Below, in pieces: positions 18,351-26,545 of a DNA stretch of 64,000 bases. The position numbers were made by a program, and so were the translations under genes. The stretch's first letter is position 1. Each line of letters begins with the position of its first letter. The notes beneath the pieces were generated by a model. It searched no databases and had not been told where the DNA came from. It saw only the letters and a list, made by a program, of their open reading frames with translations. The DNA is from JAIVJZ01 sp035645695 (GTDB lineage Bacteria > Acidobacteriota > Blastocatellia > Pyrinomonadales > Pyrinomonadaceae), in the NCBI GenBank assembly GCA_035645695.1, contig DASQMC010000016.1, forward strand, positions 20,480-84,479, in the 5' to 3' direction.

Positions 18351-19184
18351 ATGAACGAAACGACCGACGACTTCGACGGCGCGGAGCATCTGGCCGGTGC
18401 AATCGCGCGTGTGCTGGAAGACGGCGCGGTCGCCGTCCTCGCCACGCTCGTAGAGGTTCGTCCGCCACACCCGGCGGGCGCGAAGTTGCTAATCGACGAT
18501 TCGGGCGAAGCGGCGACGGGCGGCACGGGCGACGATGCGCTCGACGAATCAATCGCGCGCCGCGCCGACGCCTTCGTCAAATCGCGCGCCGAAGCACAAA
18601 CTTTCAAAGTTGAAGAGTTCGCGCCGGAACTCTTGAAGTGGCACGGGGCGCGCGTCCTGTTTGAGCGCGTCGAGCGAGAGCCGCGCGTCGTGGTGTGTGG
18701 CGCGGGGCACGTCGGCGCATCGCTCGCACGGCTCGCGGAGGCCGTCGGCTACCGCGTCACACTGATAGACGACCGCGCGGATTTCGTCACCCGCGCACGC
18801 TTTCCCGAGACGGAGATCGAGCTCGTCGCGGCGTCCGATGGTTGGCGGCGAGCCGTGCAAACTTCCGTTGGCAAGGGGCGCGGCGTCTACGTCGCCGTCG
18901 TCACGCGCGGGCACAACGAGGATGAGGAATGCATGCGCGCCGTCGTCGCCGCGCGGCCTGATTACGTCGGGATGATCGGCAGCCGGCGGCGCACGAACAT
19001 CGTGCTGGAACGCCTGCGTGAATCCGGCGTCGCGGATGAAATTTTAAGAGAGGTGCGCGCGCCCATCGGCCTTGACATCGGCGCGGTGTCGCCGGAAGAG
19101 GTCGCGCTCGCCGTGCTGGCCGAGATCGTCGCGACGCGGCGGGGCGGAAGCGGAAAGCCGCTGTCGCAGTGGCGACGCGCGTAG
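18351..19184 (+). CDS. XdhC family protein with Rossmann domain
   Basis: 277 residues. The N-terminal half is a divergent XdhC_CoxI domain (VAVLATLVEV, then PAGAKLLIDDSGEA and DESIARRADAF). The C-terminal half is the XdhC Rossmann domain with RVVVCGAGHVGASLARLA, IDDRADF and GMIGSRRRTNIVLERL, ending in IGLDIGAVSPEEVALAVLAE. XdhC proteins bind molybdopterin and support maturation of xanthine dehydrogenase-like enzymes. The ATG follows the DUF962 stop by 2 bases. Together with the CoxI-domain gene at 17532 it makes a two-component maturation set interrupted by one gene. Confidence 0.88.
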   Translation: MNETTDDFDGAEHLAGAIARVLEDGAVAVLATLVEVRPPHPAGAKLLIDDSGEAATGGTGDDALDESIARRADAFVKSRAEAQTFKVEEFAPELLKWHGARVLFERVEREPRVVVCGAGHVGASLARLAEAVGYRVTLIDDRADFVTRARFPETEIELVAASDGWRRAVQTSVGKGRGVYVAVVTRGHNEDEECMRAVVAARPDYVGMIGSRRRTNIVLERLRESGVADEILREVRAPIGLDIGAVSPEEVALAVLAEIVATRRGGSGKPLSQWRRA

Positions 19185-19264
19185 CCGGTAATGGCGGGGG
19201 TAAGGTTCTTAACGGCGGAGTTGCGCGGTTATAGCCATTCGCAATTGTATGTGACTCAAAATTT

Positions 19265-19344
19265 CTCTGTGCCGCCTCCGTGTCCTCTGTGTCTGCGGTG
19301 GTGAGTGCTAATACATAAGCATTCACCACAGAGGCGGCACAGAG
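19265..19344. repeat. Asymmetric inverted repeat, TCTGCGGTGGTGAGTGC family
   Basis: Left arm 19265-19308 (44 bases) and right arm 19319-19344 (26 bases). The right arm lacks about 18 internal bases relative to the left, as if one arm had suffered a deletion. The intact counterpart of the same word family lies at 53654-53752. It is placed between convergent genes. Confidence 0.8.
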
Positions 19345-19363
19345 GGTTTTGTGATCGCCGGGT

Positions 19364-20203
19364 TCAAATTCGCGATGACACGTCGGCGATCCGCGACGCC
19401 TCGACGGCGTGTTCCTCACTATGTCCGGCGGCAGGTACGGGCGTCATTGTGCTTGGCGTCAAAGTCGCTTCCAGCTTTTTTCGTTTCTTTCCCATTATCA
19501 GCCCATTGATGGTCATCACCGGGCCGACCAGCACGTAGATGAAACCGGCCAGCGCGACGTATGCGGATGTGCCACGGCTGGCGAGGCCGATGGAGAGCAG
19601 GCCGATGCAGACGTGCAGTATGTTCTCAACCATCTCCGTCCGCGTGTCCAACACTTCGAGCGGGTTCAACTCCAACTCGGCGCGCTTGGCGTAAGCGCGC
19701 CGGTAAAGCAGCGCGAAGACGGCGAAGACGGCCACGTAGCCGATGCTGAAGACGATCATCATCTTCCCCATCTGGCTGCGCTCGACGGCGGCGACCCATT
19801 CGCCCGTCGGCAACCGCACGCGATTGTCCGCGCCGAGCATCATGTTCACGAGCAGCGTCCAGACGAACTTCAGCGGGTAGACGTAGAACAGTACGACGAA
19901 AAGCAGCACGGCGTTTAGGACGAACGTGAGCGCGTCGTTCAGCCCGTAGCGACGGAAGAACTTGTATTGCTGATACCAGACGAGGATGAGCATCGCGAAG
20001 CAGATGGCGAAGGCGATGAAGCCGCGCATCATCTCCATCAGCGCGTCGAACGTGCGTGGCACTTCGAGCGAAACGACGAGCAGCGTGATGGCGAAGCCGA
20101 ACACCGCGTCGCTCAGGGCTTCGACGCGCGACACCTCGCGCCCGCGCATGCGAAACTTGCGGCTCAACCCGATCTCACTCTCGATTAACTTCTCGCGAAT
20201 CAT
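19364..20203 (-). CDS. TMEM175-family (DUF1211) membrane protein
   Basis: 279 residues. The first transmembrane helix carries RVEALSDAVFGFAITLLVV, the TMEM175 signature in which bacterial members have RxxxFSDAVFAIAITLL; here Phe is replaced by Leu. About six hydrophobic helices follow, and then a hydrophilic tail. Bacterial TMEM175 proteins form tetrameric potassium-permeable channels, usually about 200 residues with two such repeats. The second signature helix is weak, so the channel function is inferred. It is transcribed towards XdhC and followed by the element at 19265. Confidence 0.75.
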   Translation of the reverse strand: MIREKLIESEIGLSRKFRMRGREVSRVEALSDAVFGFAITLLVVSLEVPRTFDALMEMMRGFIAFAICFAMLILVWYQQYKFFRRYGLNDALTFVLNAVLLFVVLFYVYPLKFVWTLLVNMMLGADNRVRLPTGEWVAAVERSQMGKMMIVFSIGYVAVFAVFALLYRRAYAKRAELELNPLEVLDTRTEMVENILHVCIGLLSIGLASRGTSAYVALAGFIYVLVGPVMTINGLIMGKKRKKLEATLTPSTMTPVPAAGHSEEHAVEASRIADVSSRI

Positions 20204-20273
20204 GCCGTCTCCCGCGCGCCGTGCCGGAACGCCCCGCCCTTTCGAGCGGCGGCGGTTGTAAATCGGGTCGAAG

Positions 20274-20924
20274 CTAATTCTTCCGCGCCGTGAGGTATTT
20301 CTTCGGAAGCGGGTTCGCCGCGTCTTCCGGCTGCCAGAAGATCGTCACTATCCACCAGCGCTTGCCGTCGTTCATGAGTTGAATGCTGTTGATGCCGCGC
20401 ACGAAGGGCTTCGGGTCGGCCGTGTCGTGGCGTCCCTCGTAGACGCTGAAGACCTGCGCGATGTTGCCGAAAGTCTCGACGTGGTTGGCAATCGACCGCT
20501 CGAAGAATCCCTGCTCCTCCATGAACTTGCCGGATGATGTGATGAACTCTTCGGGCGTCAGGACGCGCGTCGCGATCTCGCCGGTCGGTTGTTTGAAGGT
20601 CGGGATCAGGCGTGCGCCGGGAACGAAGAGCGAGCGGAAACGATCCCAGTTGCGCGGCTTGCCCTTCGCGCCGGAGATGGAACCGTAGACGGCGGCGAGT
20701 ATGGCGTCGAGCGTCGCAACGTCGGCGGGATCGGCGGCGGGCGTCGCCGTCGTCGCCGGTTGGTTCGAGTTGTTCACGTTGGATGGTTGTTGCGTCGTGG
20801 TGGAAGGTTGTGTTCGCGGTGCTGATTGCGCCCGAACCCGTGCCGCCGCTCCCGCGTGGCAGGCGATGAAGACCAGACATGCGCTCATGGCGAGCGAACC
20901 GGAACGCGCGGTCAAACTTTTCAT
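20274..20924 (-). CDS. Secreted NTF2-like (SnoaL-type) protein
   Basis: 216 residues starting at the ATG at 20924, preceded by CAGGAG. An in-frame ATG 63 bases upstream would add residues before the signal peptide. The signal peptide spans about 1-31, then a Thr/Gln/Pro/Asn-rich linker, then a cone-shaped NTF2-like domain: DVATLDAILAAVYGSISG, WDRFRSLFVPGARLI, FFERSIANHVETFGNIAQVF, then a terminal beta strand with RWWIVTIFWQ. Family members are often small-molecule binders or isomerases, but none is assignable here. Confidence 0.78.
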   Translation of the reverse strand: MKSLTARSGSLAMSACLVFIACHAGAAARVRAQSAPRTQPSTTTQQPSNVNNSNQPATTATPAADPADVATLDAILAAVYGSISGAKGKPRNWDRFRSLFVPGARLIPTFKQPTGEIATRVLTPEEFITSSGKFMEEQGFFERSIANHVETFGNIAQVFSVYEGRHDTADPKPFVRGINSIQLMNDGKRWWIVTIFWQPEDAANPLPKKYLTARKN

Positions 20925-21108
20925 AAGATTCTCCTGAAGCTCGAAGATGAAAGCCGAAACGACGGGGCGCGCGTCTTTCGCGCGCACGCGCGATTAGACC
21001 GCGACCGCCCGGCCGCAAAACTCTTATTCGTTCGGCGGGGGCGAAAAGTTGCGATATTTCGCGATAGGGTTTGAGTCGGATGCCCTTCGGATGGTATCAA
21101 GTTAGATC

Positions 21109-22395
21109 ATGCCCGCGCTGATCGAGCCAAACGCGCCGCAAGCAACTCGTTCGAGCGAGATGTTTCGCGCGCTCACGCACCGCAACTTTCGCCTGTTCTG
21201 GGCGGGCGCGTTCCTGTCGAACATCGGGACGTGGATGCAGACGGTGGCGCAGGGCTGGCTCGTCCTGCAACTCACGAACTCGGCCTTCTGGCTCGGCGTC
21301 GACGGCTTCGCGGCGACTTCGCCCGGCCTCGTCCTGACGCTCCTCGGCGGCGTCTTCGCCGACCGTATCGACCGCAAGCGCCTGCTTCTCTTCACGCAGG
21401 CGGGCGCGGGGCTGACCGCGCTCGCGCTCGCATTCCTGATCGCCGCCGGGATCGTCAGCGACGCCGCGCACGTCTGGATCATCCTGGCGGCCTCGTTCAT
21501 TACGGGCTGCTGTTTCTCGCTCGCGTCGCCTTCCTATCAGGCGATCACTATCGACCTCGTCGGGCGCGAAGACTTATCGAACGCCATCGCGCTCAACTCG
21601 ACGCAGTTTCAACTCTCGCGCGTAGTCGGCCCCGCCCTCGCCGGAGTCGGCTTCCAACTCTTCGGGCTGGCCGGTTGCTTCTTCGTCAACGGTCTCTCGT
21701 TCGTCGCGATCATCATCGCGCTCTCGCTCGTGCGCATCGAATCGCCGGACGGGACGACCATCGTCGCCCGGCCGCACGACGACGAACGTCAAACGATGTG
21801 GCACGACCTGAAGAACGGCTTTCGCTACGTGTGGAGCCGCCCGCGCGTCTTCCTGCTGCTTTTGATCTCGGCCGTGGCGAGTTTGTTCGGCGCGCCCTAC
21901 ATGACGCTGATGCCGCTCTTTACGCGCGACGTGCTCGGCCTCGGCGAAACCGGCCTCTCCCTGATGATGGGCGTGGCGGGCGCGGGTTCATTCCTCGCCG
22001 CGCTGATGCTGACGTTTCTCGGCAACGTGCGGCGCAGGGGCTTTTACGTGCTGGGCGGTTCGGCGGCGTTCGGCCTGTGCCTCGTCGGCTTCTCGCTCTC
22101 CAGAAACGCCGCGCTGTCGCTCTTGATGCTGTTCGGCATCGGCTTTTCCATCGTCTGCTCCATCGCCGTCACCAACATGCTGCTGCAAAAGCTCGTGACC
22201 GACGAGATGCGCGGGCGCGTGATGAGCATGTTCATGCTGTCGTTCATCGGCGCGTGGCCGATTGGCAGTTTCGTCGCAGGGGTCGCCGCCCGCCGCTTCG
22301 GCGCGCCTTACACGCTCGCCACCGGCGGCGTCGTCATCGTCCTCTTCAACCTCTACGTCGCCCTCCGCAGCCCCGGCCTGCGCTCGCTCGACTGA
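21109..22395 (+). CDS. MFS transporter, EntS/MFS_3 type
   Basis: 428 residues with 12 predicted membrane helices. The start FRALTHRNFRLFWAGAFLSN, then GTWMQTVAQGWLVLQLT and the loop FADRIDRKRLLL, are typical of the MFS_3 (enterobactin exporter EntS-like) group of inner-membrane exporters. Substrate unknown; no siderophore genes are nearby. It is divergent from the NTF2-like gene. No ribosome-binding site is obvious before ATG 21109. A hairpin follows the stop at 22404. Confidence 0.88.
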   Translation: MPALIEPNAPQATRSSEMFRALTHRNFRLFWAGAFLSNIGTWMQTVAQGWLVLQLTNSAFWLGVDGFAATSPGLVLTLLGGVFADRIDRKRLLLFTQAGAGLTALALAFLIAAGIVSDAAHVWIILAASFITGCCFSLASPSYQAITIDLVGREDLSNAIALNSTQFQLSRVVGPALAGVGFQLFGLAGCFFVNGLSFVAIIIALSLVRIESPDGTTIVARPHDDERQTMWHDLKNGFRYVWSRPRVFLLLLISAVASLFGAPYMTLMPLFTRDVLGLGETGLSLMMGVAGAGSFLAALMLTFLGNVRRRGFYVLGGSAAFGLCLVGFSLSRNAALSLLMLFGIGFSIVCSIAVTNMLLQKLVTDEMRGRVMSMFMLSFIGAWPIGSFVAGVAARRFGAPYTLATGGVVIVLFNLYVALRSPGLRSLD

Positions 22396-22403
22396 GAAGC
22401 ATC

Positions 22404-22489
22404 GTGAATCGTGAATCGTCAATCGTAAATCGTGAATAGAAGAAAGCCGCTTTGCTTTTTCTATTCACGATTTACGATTGACGATTCAC
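22404..22489. repeat. Inverted repeat, GTGAATCGTCAATCGTAAAT words
   Basis: Left arm 22404-22441 (tandem GTGAATC, GTCAATC, GTAAATC words) and inverted right arm 22459-22489 around a 17-base loop. It starts 8 bases after the MFS stop. It shares words with the inner hairpin at 9096-9161. Confidence 0.85.
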
Positions 22490-22596
22490 CTCTTTTTACT
22501 TTCTCCCGCAAGAAAGCCTCGCGCGGTCGTTCTAGTGGATGAGAGCGGCCTGTACGGACGACCGCCCGCAAAATCGAACTTTCGAGGAGACTCCTT

Positions 22597-24921
22597 ATGC
22601 GCTGCCGACAAATAGCCGCCTGCCTCTCTTTCACCATCCTGATTTTCTTCGCCTTCGCGGCCAATCCGCTTTATGCGCAGGGCATCATCGTGCCGCGCCC
22701 GTGCGAGACGTGCCCGCGTCCGCCGCGCCCTGCCCAGTTGCCGCCCGCGCTGCCCGTCAAGTCGATCAAACTCGACACGAAGATCAACGCGCAGGTGGCG
22801 ACGACGCACGTCGAACAAATCTTTCGCAACGACACGGACGCGACGCTCGAAGGCACATACTTTTTCCCCATCCCGGAGACGGCTTCCATCTCCGAGTTCG
22901 CCATCTGGGAGGGCGACCGCCGCCTCGTCGGCGAAGTACGCACGCGCGAGGAGGCGCGGCGCATCTACGACGAGATCGTGCGCAGGCAACGCGACCCGGG
23001 GCTGCTCGAATACGCCGGGAAGGACCTGTTTCAGGCCAGCATTTTTCCCATCCCGCCGCGCTCGGACAAGAAGCTGGAGTTGACCTACACGCAGGTGCTC
23101 GGCGCGCAGTCGGGCACGGTCTCATACCGCTACCCGCTCGGCACGAATCACAACCTCGCCACCGTAGGCCGCGTGTCGGGCGCGCTCGAAATCGAGGGCA
23201 ACAAGCCCCTGCGCAACATCTACTCGCCGAGCCACGCCATCGACGTGCGCCCAACGCAGGGCGGGCAACGCGCGCGCGTGTCGTTCGAGACGCCGACGGC
23301 CTCGCGCGATCAACAGGACTTCCAACTCTTCTACACGCTCTCCGGCGAAGACTTCGGCCTGTCGCTTCTGACGCACCGCGAGCCGGGCAAGGACGGCTAC
23401 TTTCTCCTGATGATCTCGCCGAAGGACAACTGGACGGAGAGCGAGTACACGGCGAAAGACATCGTCTTCGTGATCGACACTTCCGGCTCGATGGCCGAGG
23501 AGGGAAAGATGGAGAAGGCGCGCGCCGCGATGGTGTTCGGCGTGAAGACGCTGCGCGCCGAAGATCGCTTCAACGTCATCTCGTTCGCGGGCGAGGAGCG
23601 CTTGATGGAGGGCGGTCTCATACAGGCCGACGAGCGCGGGCGTACGCGCGGCATCGAGTTTGTGCAGAAGTTGCGACCGACGGGCGGCACGAACATCAAC
23701 GGCGCGCTCGAAGCCGGTCTCAAACAATTCGACACGAGCGACCGGCCGAAAATGCTCGTCTTCATGACAGACGGCCTGCCGACCGTCGGCGAGACGAACC
23801 CGCAACGAATCGTCGAGAACGCGCGCGCCGCCCGCGCCGGGAACACGCGCCTGTTCACCTTCGGCGTCGGCTACGACGTGAACACCGCGCTGCTCGACAA
23901 AGTGGCGAGCGAGAACGGAGGCACGGCCGATTACGTCGAGCCGAAAGAAGACCTTGAGTTGAAAGTCTCAAACTTCTTCGCCAAAGTGAGTTACCCGGTG
24001 CTCACCGATCTCGCGCTCGACATGGGCGGCGTCGAGACCGACCTCGTCTACCCGCGCGCTCTGCCCGATCTCTTTCGCGGCGCGCAGGTGACGTTGATCG
24101 GCCGCTATCGTAGCGACGCCGATCTCAGAAACGTGCGCCTGCGGCTCTCCGGGCGAAGCGCGCGAGAGCGACGCAGTTTCGCTTACGAGAATTTGCGCTT
24201 TCCGTCCAACTCGGATGAGAACGATTTCCTGCCGCGCCTGTGGGCGACGCGTCGCGTCGGCTGGCTGATGGAGCAGATTCGCTCGAACGGCGAGGCGCGC
24301 GAGTTGCGCGATGAAGTGGTTGACCTCGGCACGCGCTACGGCATCGTCACGCCCTACACCTCCTATCTCGCGCTCGAACCCGGCGCGGTAGCGGAATCGG
24401 TCACGGTTACGGGCAACACAGGCCGCACTTCCGGTCGTATCCTTGATCGCGTCAACAGGAGCGTGGCGGGGCAGTCGTCGTCGCGGCAGGCACGCCGGTC
24501 GGGGTCTGCGTCCGGCGCGGGCGGAGGCGCGGGCGCGGCGAACGCTCCTATGGTGCACGCGACGCCCATGCCCGTTTCCCCGCCTCCGATGCCGACGACG
24601 GGCGCGGCGGCCGTCAAGGACAGCAAGCGCGAGCGGGCGCGACAGGAATCCATGCGCGTTGTCGAGGATGAAGATTCTGCTCCGGCGTCGGGCGTGATGC
24701 GCAAGATCGCGGGCAAGACCTTCTACCTGCGCGACGGCGTGTGGACGGATGCGGACTTCAAGCCGGACGCGAATCTGACGGAGACGACGCTCGTATTCGG
24801 CAGCGACGCCTATTTTGAACTCCTCAAACGCGAGCGGAAACTCGCCGAATACTTCGCCCTCGGCGAGCGCGTGGTAGTTGTCCACAAAGGACGCATCTAC
24901 CGCGTTAACGCCGCGCCGTGA
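22597..24921 (+). CDS. VIT and von Willebrand A domain secreted protein
   Basis: 774 residues with GAGGAG before the ATG. Signal peptide to about residue 28. The VIT (inter-alpha-trypsin inhibitor) domain covers about 40-170 (INAQVATTHVEQIFRN, TYFFPIPETASI). The vWA domain begins near 285, with the MIDAS motif DTSGS at 294-298 and the downstream TGGTN and TDGLPT metal-site elements. A beta-rich region follows, then a Ser/Gly/Ala linker and a small C-terminal domain. Eukaryotic relatives carry hyaluronan; bacterial members are cell-surface proteins of unclear role, probably adhesion or complex assembly through the metal site. Confidence 0.9.
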   Translation: MRCRQIAACLSFTILIFFAFAANPLYAQGIIVPRPCETCPRPPRPAQLPPALPVKSIKLDTKINAQVATTHVEQIFRNDTDATLEGTYFFPIPETASISEFAIWEGDRRLVGEVRTREEARRIYDEIVRRQRDPGLLEYAGKDLFQASIFPIPPRSDKKLELTYTQVLGAQSGTVSYRYPLGTNHNLATVGRVSGALEIEGNKPLRNIYSPSHAIDVRPTQGGQRARVSFETPTASRDQQDFQLFYTLSGEDFGLSLLTHREPGKDGYFLLMISPKDNWTESEYTAKDIVFVIDTSGSMAEEGKMEKARAAMVFGVKTLRAEDRFNVISFAGEERLMEGGLIQADERGRTRGIEFVQKLRPTGGTNINGALEAGLKQFDTSDRPKMLVFMTDGLPTVGETNPQRIVENARAARAGNTRLFTFGVGYDVNTALLDKVASENGGTADYVEPKEDLELKVSNFFAKVSYPVLTDLALDMGGVETDLVYPRALPDLFRGAQVTLIGRYRSDADLRNVRLRLSGRSARERRSFAYENLRFPSNSDENDFLPRLWATRRVGWLMEQIRSNGEARELRDEVVDLGTRYGIVTPYTSYLALEPGAVAESVTVTGNTGRTSGRILDRVNRSVAGQSSSRQARRSGSASGAGGGAGAANAPMVHATPMPVSPPPMPTTGAAAVKDSKRERARQESMRVVEDEDSAPASGVMRKIAGKTFYLRDGVWTDADFKPDANLTETTLVFGSDAYFELLKRERKLAEYFALGERVVVVHKGRIYRVNAAP

Positions 24922-24933
24922 GGAAATAGGAGC

Positions 24934-25030
24934 AAGGGTAAAGGGGAAGGGGCAAAGGGGAAGGGGCAAGGTAAAGAACTCGTTAAGCCGCGCGTCTTTC
25001 CTTTTCCCCTTTCCCTTTACCCTTTACCCC
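24934..25030. repeat. Inverted repeat, GGGGAAGGGGCAAAGG words
   Basis: Purine left arm 24934-24976, short GC loop, pyrimidine right arm 24996-25030. It starts 12 bases after the vWA gene stop. Confidence 0.8.
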
Positions 25031-25164
25031 CTCCACCTGTCGCCGGGGTGCTTTTCGCGGCCTTGTCTCGCACCCCCGGTTCGTGTAAAACAAAAGCCTC
25101 TCACCGAAAAATTGAACAAGGGCTATTGCTGTAATATCAAACTGTATTCGGAGAAGACTGTCGT

Positions 25165-26196
25165 ATGAATGGCGAGAAGATCATGCGTCGCCGCCCGCGC
25201 GCGGGAGCGGGCGCGGCGTCGGTTCTGCTGGCGTTGGGGTTGTTTGTCGCGTCGGCATTTGCGCCCGTGGGCGCGCGGCAACAGGTGGGCGAAGGGTGGA
25301 CTGCCACGCGTCACGGCGTGGCGGGCAGGGATTTGAACGCCGTCTATTTCACGGACAATAAGCGCGGCTGGATGGGCGGCGACGGCGGACTCGTCTACCA
25401 CACGGAGGACGGCGGGCGCACGTGGGTCAGGCAGATTGTCGCCACGAACGATCAAGTCAACGATCTCTACTTCCGTGACAAAGAAGACGGTTATCTCGTC
25501 GCGGGGAGCGCAGTCTATCTTACCGCCGACGGCGGGCGCACATGGCGCGAGGGGCATCGCTTCGGCGCGGCGGATTTCGGCGGCGCGACGGAACTCTACA
25601 GCGTGCGCTTCGCAAGCAGGAAGAAGGGTTGGATCGTCGGCTCAATCAGCCGCCGCGATGTCGTCACCGATAGCCTTGTGCTCTACACGGACGACGGGGG
25701 CGCGACGTGGCGCAGGCAACTCGTCCCTTCGCGCGACGAGTTGATTCATCTCGATTTCGCAGACGACAAGCGCGGCTGGATCGCCGGCGCAAAAGGCACA
25801 ATCCTCGCAACCGCCGACGGCGGTTTGAATTGGACGCGCCAGCGCACCGGAACGAACGCGACGCTCTATCACGTGAATTTCGTCGACGACGAGCGCGGCT
25901 GGTCGGTGGGCGAGCGCGGCACGATCCTGCGCACCACGAACGGCGGCGAGACGTGGACGCCGACGGCCGCGCCGGGACTACAGCCGCGCACCACGTTCCT
26001 GAGCATCGGGTTCGCGGGCAAAGAACAGGGCTGGATCGTCGGTCGAGGCGGTCGTATCCTGCGTTCCGACGACGGCGGGCGCAGTTGGGTGCAACAGGAG
26101 AGCGGCACGAAACAGCATCTCTACGCCCTCTTCGTCGGGAAAAAACAGAACTGCGCGGTCGGCGGCGACGGCATGGTGTTGCACTATGAGCGGTGA
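25165..26196 (+). CDS. YCF48/BNR-repeat secreted beta-propeller protein
   Basis: 343 residues. Signal peptide to about residue 35. The mature protein consists of six or seven repeats of about 45 residues, each with DDGGRTW or TTNGGETW (Asp-box/BNR type) and a GWIVG or GWSVG strand. This is the seven-bladed propeller of the photosystem II assembly factor YCF48 family, common as secreted proteins in non-photosynthetic bacteria. Ligand unknown. GGAGAAG lies 9 bases upstream of the ATG. Confidence 0.88.
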   Translation: MNGEKIMRRRPRAGAGAASVLLALGLFVASAFAPVGARQQVGEGWTATRHGVAGRDLNAVYFTDNKRGWMGGDGGLVYHTEDGGRTWVRQIVATNDQVNDLYFRDKEDGYLVAGSAVYLTADGGRTWREGHRFGAADFGGATELYSVRFASRKKGWIVGSISRRDVVTDSLVLYTDDGGATWRRQLVPSRDELIHLDFADDKRGWIAGAKGTILATADGGLNWTRQRTGTNATLYHVNFVDDERGWSVGERGTILRTTNGGETWTPTAAPGLQPRTTFLSIGFAGKEQGWIVGRGGRILRSDDGGRSWVQQESGTKQHLYALFVGKKQNCAVGGDGMVLHYER

Positions 26197-26218
26197 GCGA
26201 AGGGATGAGGGAAATCTT

Positions 26219-26453
26219 AGAAGCTGTTTGAAAAGTAACCCTGCTGTTGTCCCGAAGGGACAATTGATAATAGCCCAGCGATTTATCGCTGGGGAGAGTT
26301 GATGTGTCTTTATACCTGAGTCCCGCAGGGACGATTGAATCGTGATGAACATTCAATCGTCCCTGCGGGACTCAGTGCATTATTCTTCAACCGATTCTCA
26401 AGTGCCGGGCTATTACCAATCGTCCCTGACGGGACTCGTCCAAACAGCTTCTT
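26219..26453. mobile_element. 235-bp MITE-like element with nested GTCCC-GGGAC hairpins
   Basis: Bounded by a perfect 12-bp terminal inverted repeat, AGAAGCTGTTTG (26219-26230) and CAAACAGCTTCT (26442-26453). It contains four GTCCC-n(3-4)-GGGAC palindromes, a CCCAGCGAT/ATCGCTGGG hairpin and an inner long hairpin ending in GATTGAAT/ATTCAATC. There is no open frame. AT-rich compared with its surroundings. It fills the gap between two convergent genes and is unlike the purine-word elements elsewhere. Confidence 0.7.
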
Positions 26454-26545
26454 AAAGCGAGCGAGGCGCGGGGGCGACATCCGTTGTTGCGGCTTCAGGG
26501 CTGCCGCCGTCAATGCTTCGCGATTATCTTTAATCGCGCGTCCCT

